Shown one piece after another: positions 39,201 to 49,500 of a DNA stretch of 64,000 nucleotides. The stretch comes from Pycnococcus provasolii. Taxonomy: Eukaryota > Chlorophyta > Pseudoscourfieldiophyceae > Pseudoscourfieldiales > Pycnococcaceae. Position 1 is the first letter of the stretch; every line of letters begins with the position of its first letter. Under the pieces are notes generated by a model. The model ran no database searches, was not told the DNA's origin, and worked only from the letters and a program-made list of their open reading frames with translations. Both the position numbers and the translations under genes were made by a program. Where the stretch lies: NCBI GenBank assembly GCA_938743325.2, contig OW568888.1, forward strand, positions 535,170 to 599,169, in the 5' to 3' direction.

Positions 39201-39792
39201 CGGGTTCGCCGTGACTGACGGCGAAACCGCAGTCCGAGATCCAGACGGTGGACGTGAGCAGTGACGGCAACAACGCCTTGGATCTGAGCCGCATGAACAG
39301 CGCGGCTGTGAAGTTCACGGCGTTTAAGCCGGCCGACTTGTCCGGCGACTTTACCGTGTCCGCCTGGGTGAAGCTTGCGATGGCTGCCAAAACGCATGCG
39401 GAGCGCGCGCTACCTCACCTCACTTCAGTGGTCAATCGAGCTCTACTCCGTCGCATCCGACGGCTTTTGTTTTTTCCTGACGAACGATCGCTGGCATCAC
39501 ATTGGTTTCATTCTGTCTCAGTCAGCCGGTGGAGTCTAGAATATCGATGAACGCGGGTAAGCACATCTTCGTGGATGGTCTGATGGTTTCCACCGCGGCA
39601 ACGCTGACGACCAACGCGGCACCGACACTCCGAAGGTACGTGCTGTACATTGGCGGCGACGCTTCGTCAAACACCACTTTCCCCAGCGTGCTTGACAACG
39701 TCATGATTTACTCGCGTGCCCGGCAGCATCACGAGGTGGTTGAGAACATGGGTGCCCGTGTGCCCACAGACGTGATACATGTCAGAATGTAA
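36225..39792 (+). pseudogene. Decayed surface-protein gene: cadherin-like, LamG-like and ShK-like modules with many frameshifts
   Basis: Modules can be followed only by changing frame. 36225-36405: cadherin-like ('GYALMFDM' then LamG 'NDDAATLGLLGNLIPALGG' one base off). 36640-37440: LamG pair ('YFKGQVDEVSFWCYARTRAE', 'LWHFVSASCNSSFAELMVDG'). 37440-37600: a six-cysteine ShK-like motif ('GFCEHASF', 'GLCSMSCGMCGKYY'). 37716: in-frame TAA followed in the same frame by LamG 'SYGFQGEIVELVIRTGH'. Near 37935 a shift gives 'MNEPDGISLTNDAPALDLML'. At 38190-38310 and 38640-38880 come cadherin-like strands ('VEYIPNAHYSGSDSFTH', 'KLNGYASDHVDTPIMVIDVL', 'GIVHYTPAANG'). 39300-39790: a last LamG ('LSGDFTVSAWVKL', 'LDNVMIYSRARQHHEVVENM'). 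The many breaks, spread outside homopolymers, favour real decay over sequencing error. Confidence 0.7.
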
Positions 39793-40209
39793 TATGCAAC
39801 TACACTATACTATATTTGTTTGACGAGACGTTCATGTCCACGCACAACTGTTGTCACTTATTGGCAGCTTCTAGCGGGATGTTTAGTTGCGGCAGTGCAT
39901 GAATCCGAGGTGTGTGCCACGTCATGTGCTCGAAAGGTATTGGGAAGTAGGCTCCGCAATATGGTATTGGCATCCAGTCTGGATCTGCTTACTTAGTCCT
40001 ATCGTAGTGCAACTTGTTAATCTTTCCCCTCTTTTTCCCCCCTGTTCTCCCCTCTTCCCTCGCTCTCCTGTTCTACGAGAATGAAAAGGACAGGTAAGCG
40101 AACCGTTTTCTTTTTTTCCTTACGTTCTATGGCCTCCTTTCCGCGAAGCAGGTCGGTTCCGTCGTAATTAAGAGCTTAAGAGCTCCGATTAGCTCGTCAT
40201 TGCTCGACA
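39793..40209. other. Intergenic region, no gene seen
   Basis: It has T-rich and CCCTTTTTCCC-type pyrimidine tracts near 40025-40075 and 40110-40130, suitable for a promoter of the following gene. No coding resemblance. Confidence 0.5.
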
Positions 40210-42165
40210 ATGGTGACATCAAGCAAAACACTTGCTAATATGGTCTTGCAAGGTCACGCGCGTGTAGTCCCGGGCCAGCATGGCAAGCCGGATGGCTGGC
40301 ACTGCTACAGGTGCGAGAGGTCTTATGGCAACCAGAACCACGTATTGGGACACGTGGAGGGACCCAAACACAAGGCCAACTGCGCTCAGTGGCTTGAACA
40401 ACAGATGTCCGGCGAAGATGAGGCAATGGTGGAGGATGCTGACGCAGTGATGGAGGAGGCCGGGGATGCTGACCAACAGGTTGATGATGCTCGTCTTAGG
40501 GCGGCCGAGGCTGCCGCTGCTGCAGCGGCTGAGGTTGCTGCCGCCGCCAAGGTCGAGGTGCAGCGAATCGAGGCGCAATTGGAGGAGGCGAAGCACATTG
40601 CTGCGGAGGAGGAGGCGAAGCGCCTTGCCGCTGAGGCTGATGCGCGACGTATCGCCGCTGAGGAGGCTGAGGCGAAGCGCCTTGCAGCCCTTGCTGCCGC
40701 GGCCGAGGAGGCGAAGCGCCTTGCCGCTGAGGAGGAGGCGAAGCGCCTTGCCGCTGAGGAGGCTGAGGCGAAGCGCCTTGCAGCCCTTGCTGCCGCGGCC
40801 GAGGAGGCGAAGCGCCTTGCCGCTGAGGAGGAGGCGAAGCGCCTTGCCGCTGAGGAGGCTGAGGCGAAGCGCCTTGCAGCCCTTGCTGCCGCGGCCGAGG
40901 AGGCGAAGCGCCTTGCCGCTGAGGAGGAGGCGAAGCGCCTTGCCGCTGAGGAGGCTGAGGCGAAGCGCCTTGCAGCCCTTGCTGCCGCGGCCGAGGAGGC
41001 GAAGCGCCTTGCCGCTGAGGAGGAGGCGAAGCGCCTTGCCGCTGAGGAGGCTGAGGCGAAGCGCCTTGCAGCCCTTGCTGCCGCGGCCGAGGAGGCGAAG
41101 CGCCTTGCCGCTGAGGAGGAGGCGAAGCGCCTTGCCGCTGAGGAGGCTGAGGCGAAGCGCCTTGCAGCCCTTGCTGCCGCGGCCGAGGAGGCGAAGCGCC
41201 TTGCCGCTGAGGAGGAGGCGAAGCGCCTTGCCGCTGAGGAGGCTGAGGCGAAGCGCCTTGCAGCCCTTGCTGCCGCGGCCGAGGAGGCGAAGCGCCTTGC
41301 CGCTGAGGAGGAGGCGAAGCGCCTTGCCGCTGAGGAGGCTGAGGCGAAGCGCCTTGCAGCCCTTGCCGCCATGGTCGACCTGACGCATTCACCTGCCGCG
41401 ACGCCATCCGCACGTAACTGGCTGGAAAGCTATGCTGCTCGGGCCTCCACGTCCTCCGCCGCCTCCTCCTCAGCAAGCTCCACGGTTAACGAGCAACCTT
41501 TCGGGCCGCAGAACGACGCGGACCCGTCGAAGTACGGCATGATACTTCGCAACGTCGTGCCAGAGGAAGACCTTGCGCGCAGCCGTGAAGAGTTCCAAGG
41601 CGCTTGGACTGGGTCGAAGGACGACGGGCAGCACCGGTGGTTCGCACCGAGACCCCAAGGCCATAGCGGTCCTTGTCTCGAGCCGGAAAATGTCGGTTAC
41701 ACCTACAAAATTACAGCCAGCGAACCAGACTCCAAGAGGCGCACGGAGGACGTGACTGCATTGGTGGGAAATGTCGTCGCGAAATTTGGACTCGAGCTTA
41801 TTGGCTCCTATCACGCCGGGCCGAAGGACCACAGGGCGTCTTGGAATCCGCAGAAATCTGTCATTAACGCCGGATGCTTAAGGCATCCTGACAAAACGGA
41901 TGAGAATACCGACTACCAGGCCATGATCGTGCAGCAAGGCCTCCTAGTGGTAGAGTTCGAAGGCATCGGCAAGATCAAGCTGAATGCCGGTGACATTTTT
42001 TTGGGGCCTCGATCTCTTTTCGCGAAGAATCACATCACTAGGATCGTACCACAAGAGACGATCTGCGAGCGTCTGACGATTAGGTTGAAGGGAGTATTTA
42101 AGAAGGTGGTCACCCCGCCTCCACCCAAGCGACAACGTCTCATCATACAGCGTCGTACTCGATGA
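40210..42165 (+). CDS. U1-type zinc finger, Ala/Glu/Lys coiled coil and dioxygenase-like C-terminal domain
   Basis: The 651-residue protein has three parts. Residues about 30-55 hold a U1/dsRBD-type zinc finger with spacing C-x2-C-x12-H-x5-H ('[20 protein letters not shown]', then EGPKH). Residues about 130-385 are a coiled coil of tandem 32-residue units (96 bp; [20 protein letters not shown], then [12 protein letters not shown]), seven nearly identical at DNA level. The C-terminal 240 residues are globular: '[19 protein letters not shown]', '[12 protein letters not shown]', '[20 protein letters not shown]', '[10 protein letters not shown]'. The H-x-D (about 558), distal His (about 606) and following Arg resemble the metal and 2-oxoglutarate site of Fe(II) dioxygenases of the AlkB/TET-JBP kind; this is inference from motif spacing. 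The frame is intact. Confidence 0.7.
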   Translation: MVTSSKTLANMVLQGHARVVPGQHGKPDGWHCYRCERSYGNQNHVLGHVEGPKHKANCAQWLEQQMSGEDEAMVEDADAVMEEAGDADQQVDDARLRAAEAAAAAAAEVAAAAKVEVQRIEAQLEEAKHIAAEEEAKRLAAEADARRIAAEEAEAKRLAALAAAAEEAKRLAAEEEAKRLAAEEAEAKRLAALAAAAEEAKRLAAEEEAKRLAAEEAEAKRLAALAAAAEEAKRLAAEEEAKRLAAEEAEAKRLAALAAAAEEAKRLAAEEEAKRLAAEEAEAKRLAALAAAAEEAKRLAAEEEAKRLAAEEAEAKRLAALAAAAEEAKRLAAEEEAKRLAAEEAEAKRLAALAAAAEEAKRLAAEEEAKRLAAEEAEAKRLAALAAMVDLTHSPAATPSARNWLESYAARASTSSAASSSASSTVNEQPFGPQNDADPSKYGMILRNVVPEEDLARSREEFQGAWTGSKDDGQHRWFAPRPQGHSGPCLEPENVGYTYKITASEPDSKRRTEDVTALVGNVVAKFGLELIGSYHAGPKDHRASWNPQKSVINAGCLRHPDKTDENTDYQAMIVQQGLLVVEFEGIGKIKLNAGDIFLGPRSLFAKNHITRIVPQETICERLTIRLKGVFKKVVTPPPPKRQRLIIQRRTR

Positions 42166-42780
42166 ACTACGGTACTAGAACTACTGTACGCATGGGCGTA
42201 AGGGCGTTGCATAAGAACTACATTGGGACTAATATTATATTTTGTAACACAAATCTTATCTTAATTACATTTACAGGTGATACGTTACACCTCCTCCGAC
42301 TAACGCTGCATGATGCTGACCGAGCAGAGCGCGCGCGCGCTGAATGGCACGTGGGATTGCGCAGAGCATGAGCGCCATCAAGGCGTCACTCTCGCAAGAA
42401 CGGTCCTGCTGCCTCATTTCAGTCAGCTCCGTCGCACATGCATTCAAGGCCGACTCCGCGCGTGCACCGCCCGCGTCAATCGCCGTCGATAGCCAAGCAA
42501 GTGCATCCCCGTGCATTGCTTCATCTTCAGAAAGAATCGCGTGCACTGCCGCATGTGCAGATGCATCCCAATCAGTTCCAGACTTCGGCGCGGCACGCAA
42601 GGCAAAGGGAAATGCGATATTTGACGAAGCGGCATCTCTTGCCTCCCTGGCTGGCGTGCTCGTCGGAGCCAGAATTGATACAGCCGAGGCGGCAGCCAGT
42701 GCCGCCTGCGCACGACGTCCATTGGCATGGCAAGATAGTCGTCGTTGTCGTCTGACACATCACTACAAGCTGCCACAGTT
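42166..42780 (-). other. Region 3' of the HEAT-repeat gene, possible last coding part
   Basis: Between the zinc-finger gene and the HEAT gene, minus-strand codons from about 42750 to 42271 read helical protein ('AAPKSGTDWDASAHAAVHAI', 'DALAWLSTAIDAGGARAESA', 'CESDALMALMLCAIPRAI') in a frame different from the 1,037-codon HEAT frame that stops at 42781. A GTGTCAG donor-like site at about 42821 and a GTGTCAG acceptor at about 42751 could join them in frame. Alternatively a single frameshift separates them. The join is not proven. Confidence 0.4.
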
Positions 42781-45700
42781 CTATGTGCTTCTAAGCTTGC
42801 AGTCGCGCTGACACCTTTGACATCTTGCCAGTTCGTACATCCGCACGACATCCCAAGCAGTGTCAGCGAGGCACGCCGCCAAACTTTCGGCAGATTGCTC
42901 GTTGTTGTGCCGTGCCGCCAACCTTGCCACGCGAGCCACGTGATCTAGCCACGAACTCACTTCGACGATTGCGCCAACTCCCGTCGTGTGTGAGCTTGAC
43001 ATGGCTGCATCCAGGCGTCGAGACAGGTCGTCAAACAGCACGGGAGAACAAGGCGCATGCACATCCTTCGCTTCGCCGTACGCGAGAGCACGCACCGCGT
43101 GACCATGGCACCGCCGCAGTGCATCGCGAACGCGTGGGTGCGTGGAATTGTCATCCAAATCGTCGAGACGCATGCTTCGCCAAATTACGTCAGACCAGCC
43201 CTGGCGCAGGCTAGAAGAACACGCCGCGACATGTTTGTCCCATGCCGCGCGCGATTCCTCTGACACACTCAAACCTGACGACGTGTCTCCGCCACCGCTG
43301 AAATCTCCGCCACCAGCTTTCGCCTCGTCTTCGTAGAAGAGCTCGGTAACCTGAGCATGGCACTCGAGAAGGCGAACGCGCGTCAGCTCACCGCACCAGT
43401 CCGCAAAGCTGCCGATAAAATCCTCCGACGACGCCTTGCCGACGTGCTGGAGAAGGGCGGCATCGACGAGCGAAAGAAGACGCGTGAACACGGCGTCATC
43501 GTCGCCCATCATACGTGCGTCCATAAAGGCGTTCAACAGCGCGCATCCACGCTCGAGCAAAAGTGGGTCTACCGCAGATGCGGGAGATGTCTCCCCCTCG
43601 TTGACCGATGAGGCTGCGGCAGTGCTAAACGCAGCTTTGATCGCGCCTACGAATTGCACCTGGTAAAGCTCCATGGCACGGTGCCCATGCATCACAGGAT
43701 CGGGGAGATTGCCGCAGGTTGCAACGAGAGCCAGCAAGAGGTCGAGGTCAGGCGCACGCAGGTTGGGCGAGTTTCCAGTTGCCAGACGATATCCAGCTTG
43801 AGATAGCTCACCGAGCTTTTCCACGAGCGGCGATGGCGGGACAGTCGTTGCACTCTCCCGTATCGCCGTGTCAACGACGTCCGTCGAGCCATTCGAGCCA
43901 TTCGAGCCATCGTCAACCAGACGAACGCACAACTGCGGAATACAAGCGAGCGTACTTGCTGCATGCTCGCGAGCACGCAAGCCGGGAGAATTCAAGCGAG
44001 TTGCAGATGTAGGAATCGCCGCGTCAGCCGCGTGTGCATTCTCGCCGGCGTTGCTGGCGTCGCCAAAGTCGTCATCGTTGTCGCCGTCGCTATCATCGAA
44101 GTCGGCACGACTTTCCCCGCGGCTTGTCATTCGACTTTGAAAGGGCTGCAGCACAGCCGCAACGCTCTCCGCTCGCCCGTCTGCAAGGGCAACGCTGCGT
44201 AGAAGAGCAACCCAGTGCGCAAACACGTCTGAAACGCTGCCAACCTTCTTCGCCGATTCCTGTAGATGCACTGTCAAGCATGACTCGAGCAATCGTGACA
44301 GCACGTGTGCGGCGTCTGCGGCACTCGCGGCGACTCGAAGCAGTTCTACTTTCTCCGCACGTGCGATTCTAGACGCTGTCGAAGCATGCTCGGCAAGTGC
44401 GTAAGCCGCCGCAACGGCTGCGCGACATGAACGGAGCATATCTCCGAGGCTAGCAGGCGTAGCCTGCGCAATTGCTGCGCACGCACTCGAGCCTAGGGCC
44501 GTGCCGAGGGCGTCGGCAGCGCAACGAGCACCTTCAGAATGCACGGGTGCTTCGTCCTTCAAAAGCGACGTCTCCGAGGCGAACGATTGCGGCAGTGATA
44601 CGGCTGATGCACCGCCATGTGGCCAGTGTGCCGCCAAAATAGCAAAGCCTGGTACGGCATGCTCACCGCCCTTGGCGATGTGCGACGCAGCAAATGTCAC
44701 AGAACGGTTCAGAATGCGCGCAGGCATCCCAAGGGTTAGCTGTGGCAGCGCGCCGAGCAAGGCTGTCGCCTGGCATGCAAGTGCCACAGGCGGCGAAGAC
44801 GAGCACTCCATGCCATCGATTACCGAGTTTAGCATGCCAGCTGCACGTCTCGGATCCGCCACGGCAAGTCGAGCGGTTGCCCTGCCGATTGCCGCCGCAA
44901 CAAAACCACACGTTGGATTGGCAGCCACGGCAAGTTTTTCTAGTGCGGTGTCTAGTGCACTAGCATGCGCCTGCGTGAGCTCGGTGAGAAGGTCGATGGC
45001 GTCAATGCATAGAAGAAGCGCCGCAGCGTCAGCCGCGCTCGTCGTGCACGTCGTCGCCTCCGCCGTGGCGAGCAGGCGTTTGGTCAGGGCACCGAGCAGA
45101 GCCCGTCGCGTTGCATCGTCACCGCGGACAAGCACGCCGGCGTTCACCGCACGGACGACGCGAGTTGTGGCAGCGGCGGCGACACCGGCATCTATGGTGG
45201 TGTCGAGTGCCAGCGCGCCGGTACCTCCTGCTCTTGGCGACGAGCTACCCCCGGAAGTGGTTCCACTGCGCACGGCTCGTCCAAGCCATCTTGTGATATT
45301 GCCGCCGCTGGATCCAGAGACTGCATCCATACTTGAGGCTCGCTGCATCGGACGGTCGCCAAATGCAATCGAATCAATGGATGAAACGACACGAATGGCG
45401 GCATCCACAATGCCCTGAGCGTCGTCCTGAGCTGCAAGGTATATCTCTACCGCCGTGGCAGCCGCGTTAGCGGCGTGACCGACAGCTTCCACGCAAGCAC
45501 GGCGAAATGGAGCGATGATGCACTTATCCTCCGCAGCGGCGATTAATTTCTGAACGGTGGGAGATGGTCCTACCACACGCTTGCCCTGCTTCGCGGCAGC
45601 CTCTGACGACGCGGTGAGAGCCGCGAGCGCCGCGCCTGACGTTGCCATGATTGCAAGGCGAGCAAGTGCGGTAGCTGCAGATGCGCGCACGGCCCCGTCC

Positions 45701-46237
45701 GTGTCGTTGAGCAATGCGCGTGCGGTGTCTGTCGCATCCATCCACGCCCTTCCCTCCTTCTCGAACAAGCACGGCGAAGCTGCTCGCGCGAGAGACTCGA
45801 CGACTCGCATCGCCGTCGCCCTGTCGGACGGAGATTTCGCGCGCGCGTGCGCCTCGACGAGCGTGAGCGCCGGCGGAGCCTCCCGCAAGCGCACGTTCGT
45901 CCGAGTGTCGGAGCTTGGAGGTTAGCGTCGTCAGCACCTGCACGTGCTTTTGTGCACACTTGGGATCCTCCCTGGCAAGCCACGCAGTTGCCTCAAGCGC
46001 TCGTAAGGTTGTGTCTTGCTGCTGCTGCTGCTGCTGCGGGGAAGCCATGTCCACGAGCCTGCTAACGGCCATCACGCGCGCCACATCTCCTCCCTGAGCA
46101 CGTCGCAGCACGGCGATCAGCAAGTGTACCGCCATGCGCCGCACGGCGAGCGACTGCGACGTGAGTGCGAGTTTGACGAGTGTATCTTCCGCTTGCGATC
46201 GGATCGCCTTCAATAAGCGAGGTGGGACGCGACACAT
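42781..46237 (-). CDS. HEATR5/LAA1-like HEAT-repeat protein (frameshifted near its 5' end)
   Basis: The main frame (45894-42781, 1,037 codons) is alpha-helical HEAT repeats. Its later part aligns with HEATR5/Laa1: 'YRLATGNSPNLRAPDLDLLL' and 'MELYQVQFVGAIKAAFS' correspond to the conserved [20 protein letters not shown]-type block, and 'VSDVFAHWVALLRSV' to the block before it. An acidic 'DDSDGDNDDDFGDA' sits where HEATR5 proteins carry an AP-1-ear motif. HEATR5/Laa1 helps AP-1/clathrin sorting at the trans-Golgi and endosomes. The N-terminal part (46237 to about 45915; 'MCRVPPRLLKAIRSQAEDTL', 'LALTSQSLAVRRMAVHLLIA', a CAG/Q7 run) is in a neighbouring frame, and the switch lies at about 45890-45915. 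An assembly indel, a very short intron or a real mutation could explain it. Animal HEATR5 is about 2,000 residues, so this is short or incomplete. Confidence 0.65.
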
Positions 46238-46549
46238 GACGATGACGATGACGCCGATGGAGTGAGAAGTGACGACAGGAGCGCGGCGACGTCGACGGAA
46301 GAAGAAGGAGCCTCCGACGGTCCGCTATCTGTTGAGAGGGCAGTCAAATGAGGAGAGGGAGGGGGGCTCCAAAGCAGTCCAAATAACACATGCCAACGGC
46401 TGGCTACCTTTGGCGACTGGGAAGGAAAGGCAGGCTTTTGGGATCGGTGGTTATAACAACGAGGGTTCTCATTCCCTCCTGGTGCCTGGAGACTGGGGTG
46501 GGGGTGCATTGTTGCCCTCCATCAAATCCCATAGGAGGGCCAGGTGGGA
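46238..46549. other. Spacer between HEAT gene and satellite
   Basis: 312 bp with no gene seen. It probably holds the HEAT-gene promoter. The satellite begins abruptly at about 46550 with a partial monomer. Confidence 0.5.
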
Positions 46550-49500
46550 TGAGCGCATTATCACCTTAGTACCACCACGGAGCATGCCTGCATGCGGTAC
46601 CGTGTGCGTGGACGTCACAGGCTCAGGGCAACACCATTGCCCGGAGAATGTGACGCGCAGACGTGCGTAGTTGTGCCGCCGGTAACGCGCCGCAGCCCCT
46701 TTGACGCAAAAAGTCTTGCAAAAAACCATGCCATAGATTTCTCGGGGTATGAGCGCATTATCACTCCAGTACCACCACGGAGCATGCGGTACCGTGTGCG
46801 TGGACGTCACAGGCTCAGGGCAACACCATTGCCCGGAGAATGTGGCGCGCCGACGTGCGTAGTTGTGCCGCCGATAACGCGCCGCAGCCCCTTTGACGCA
46901 AAAAGTCTTGCAAAAAACCATACGATAGATTTCTCGGGGTCTGAGCTCGTTTGCACGCCCGCACGGCTGTGTCGCGTACGGTACCGTGTGCGTGGACGTC
47001 ACAGGCTCAGGGCAACACCATTGCCCGGAGAATGTGACGCGCCGACGTGCGTAGTTGTGCCCTCGATAACGCGCCGCAGCCCCTTTGACGCAAAAAGTCT
47101 TGCAAAAAACCATGCCATAGATTTCTCGGGGTATGAGCGTATTATCACTCCAGTACCACCACGGAGCATGCGGTACCGTGTGCGTGGACGTCACAGGCTC
47201 AGGGCAACACCATTGACCGGAGAATGTGACGCGCCGACGTGCGTAGTTGTGCCGCCGATAACGCGCCGCAGCCCCTTTGACGCAAAAAGTCTTGCAAAAA
47301 ACCATACGATAGATTTCTCGGGGTCTGAGCTCGTTTGCACGCCCGCACGGCTGTGTCGCGTACGGTACCGTGTGCGTGGACGTCACAGGCTCAGGGCAAC
47401 ACCATTGCCCGGAGAATGTGACGCGCCGACGTGCGTAGTTGTGCCGCCGATAACGCGCCGCAGCCCCTTTGACGCAAAAAGTCTTGCAAAAAACCATACG
47501 ATAGATTTCTCGGGGTCTGAGCTCGTTTGCACGCCCGCACGGCTGTGTCGCGTACGGTACCGTGTGCGTGGACGTCACAGGCTCAGGGCAACACCATTGC
47601 CCGGAGAATGTGACGCGCCGACGTGCGTAGTTGTGCCGCCGATAACGCGCCGCAGCCCCTTTGACGCAAAAAGTCTTGCAAAAAACCATACGATAGATTT
47701 CTCGGGGTCTGAGCTCGTTTGCACGCCCGCACGGCTGTGTCGCGTACGGTACCGTGTGCGTGGACGTCACAGGCTCAGGGCAACACCATTGCCCGGAGAA
47801 TGTGACGCGCCGACGTGCGTAGTTGTGCCCTCGATAACGCGCCGCAGCCCCTTTGACGCAAAAAGTCTTGCAAAAAACCATACATACGATAGATTTCTCG
47901 GGGTATGAGCTCGTTTGCACGCCCGCACGGCTGTGTCGCGTACGGTACCGTGTGCGTGGACGTCACAGGCTCAGGGCAACACCATTGCCCGGAGAATGTG
48001 GCGCGCCGACGTGCGTAGTTGTGCCGCCGGTAACGCGCCGCAGCCCCTTTGACGCAAAAAGTCTTGCAAAAAACCATACGATAGATTTCTCGGGGTATGA
48101 GCGCATTATCACTCCAGTACCACCACGGAGCATGCGGTACCGTGTGCGTGGACGTCACAGGCTCAGGGCAACACCATTGCCCGGAGAATGTGGCGCGCCG
48201 ACGTGCGTAGTTGTGCCGCCGATAACGCGCCGCAGCCCCTTTGACGCAAAAAGTCTTGCAAAAAACCATACGATAGATTTCTCGGGGTCTGAGCTCGTTT
48301 GCACGCCCGCACGGCTGTGTCGCGTACGGTACCGTGTGCGTGGACGTCACAGGCTCAGGGCAACACCATTGCCCGGAGAATGTGACGCGCCGACGTGCGT
48401 AGTTGTGCCCTCGATAACGCGCCGCAGCCCCTTTGACGCAAAAAGTCTTGCAAAAAACCATACGATAGATTTCTCGGGGTCTGAGCTCGTTTGCACGCCC
48501 GCACGGCTGTGTCGCGTACGGTACCGTGTGCGTGGACGTCACAGGCTCAGGGCAACACCATTGCCCGGAGAATGTGGCGCGCCGACGTGCGTAGTTGTGC
48601 CGCCGGTAACGCGCCGCAGCCCCTTTGACGCAAAAAGTCTTGCAAAAAACCATACGATAGATTTCTCGGGGTATGAGCGCATTATCACTCCAGTACCACC
48701 ACGGAGCATGCGGTACCGTGTGCGTGGACGTCACAGGCTCAGGGCAACACCATTGCCCGGAGAATGTGACGCGCCGACGTGCGTAGTTGTGCCGCCGATA
48801 ACGCGCCGCAGCCCCTTTGACGCAAAAAGTCTTGCAAAAAACCATACATACGATAGATTTCTCGGGGTATGAGCTCGTTTGCACGCCCGCACGGCTGTGT
48901 CGCGTACGGTACCGTGTGCGTGGACGTCACAGGCTCAGGGCAACACCATTGCCCGGAGAATGTGACGCGCCGACGTGCGTAGTTGTACCCTCGATAACGC
49001 GCCGCAGCCCCTTTGACGCAAAAAGTCTTGCAAAAAACCATGCCATAGATTTCTCGGGGTATGAGCGTATTATCACTCCAGTACCACCACGGAGCATGCG
49101 GTACCGTGTGCGTGGACGTCACAGGCTCAGGGCAACACCATTGACCGGAGAATGTGACGCGCCGACGTGCGTAGTTGTGCCGCCGATAACGCGCCGCAGC
49201 CCCTTTGACGCAAAAAGTTTTGCAAAAAACCATACGATAGATTTCTCGGGGTCTGAGCTCGTTTGCACGCCCGCACGGCTGTGTCGCGTACGGTACCGTG
49301 TGCGTGGACGTCACAGGCTCAGGGCAACACCATTGCCCGGAGAATGTGACGCGCCGACGTGCGTAGTTGTGCCGCCGATAACGCGCCGCAGCCCCTTTGA
49401 CGCAAAAAGTCTTGCAAAAAACCATACGATAGATTTCTCGGGGTCTGAGCTCGTTTGCACGCCCGCACGGCTGTGTCGCGCACGGTACCGTGTGCGTGGA

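Noticed and set aside
40219-41476. Long minus-strand frames opposite the Ala/Glu/Lys coiled coil
   Set aside because: They are shadows of the 96-bp repeat (multiple of three, GC-rich). The plus strand has a proper zinc finger and a globular C-terminus.
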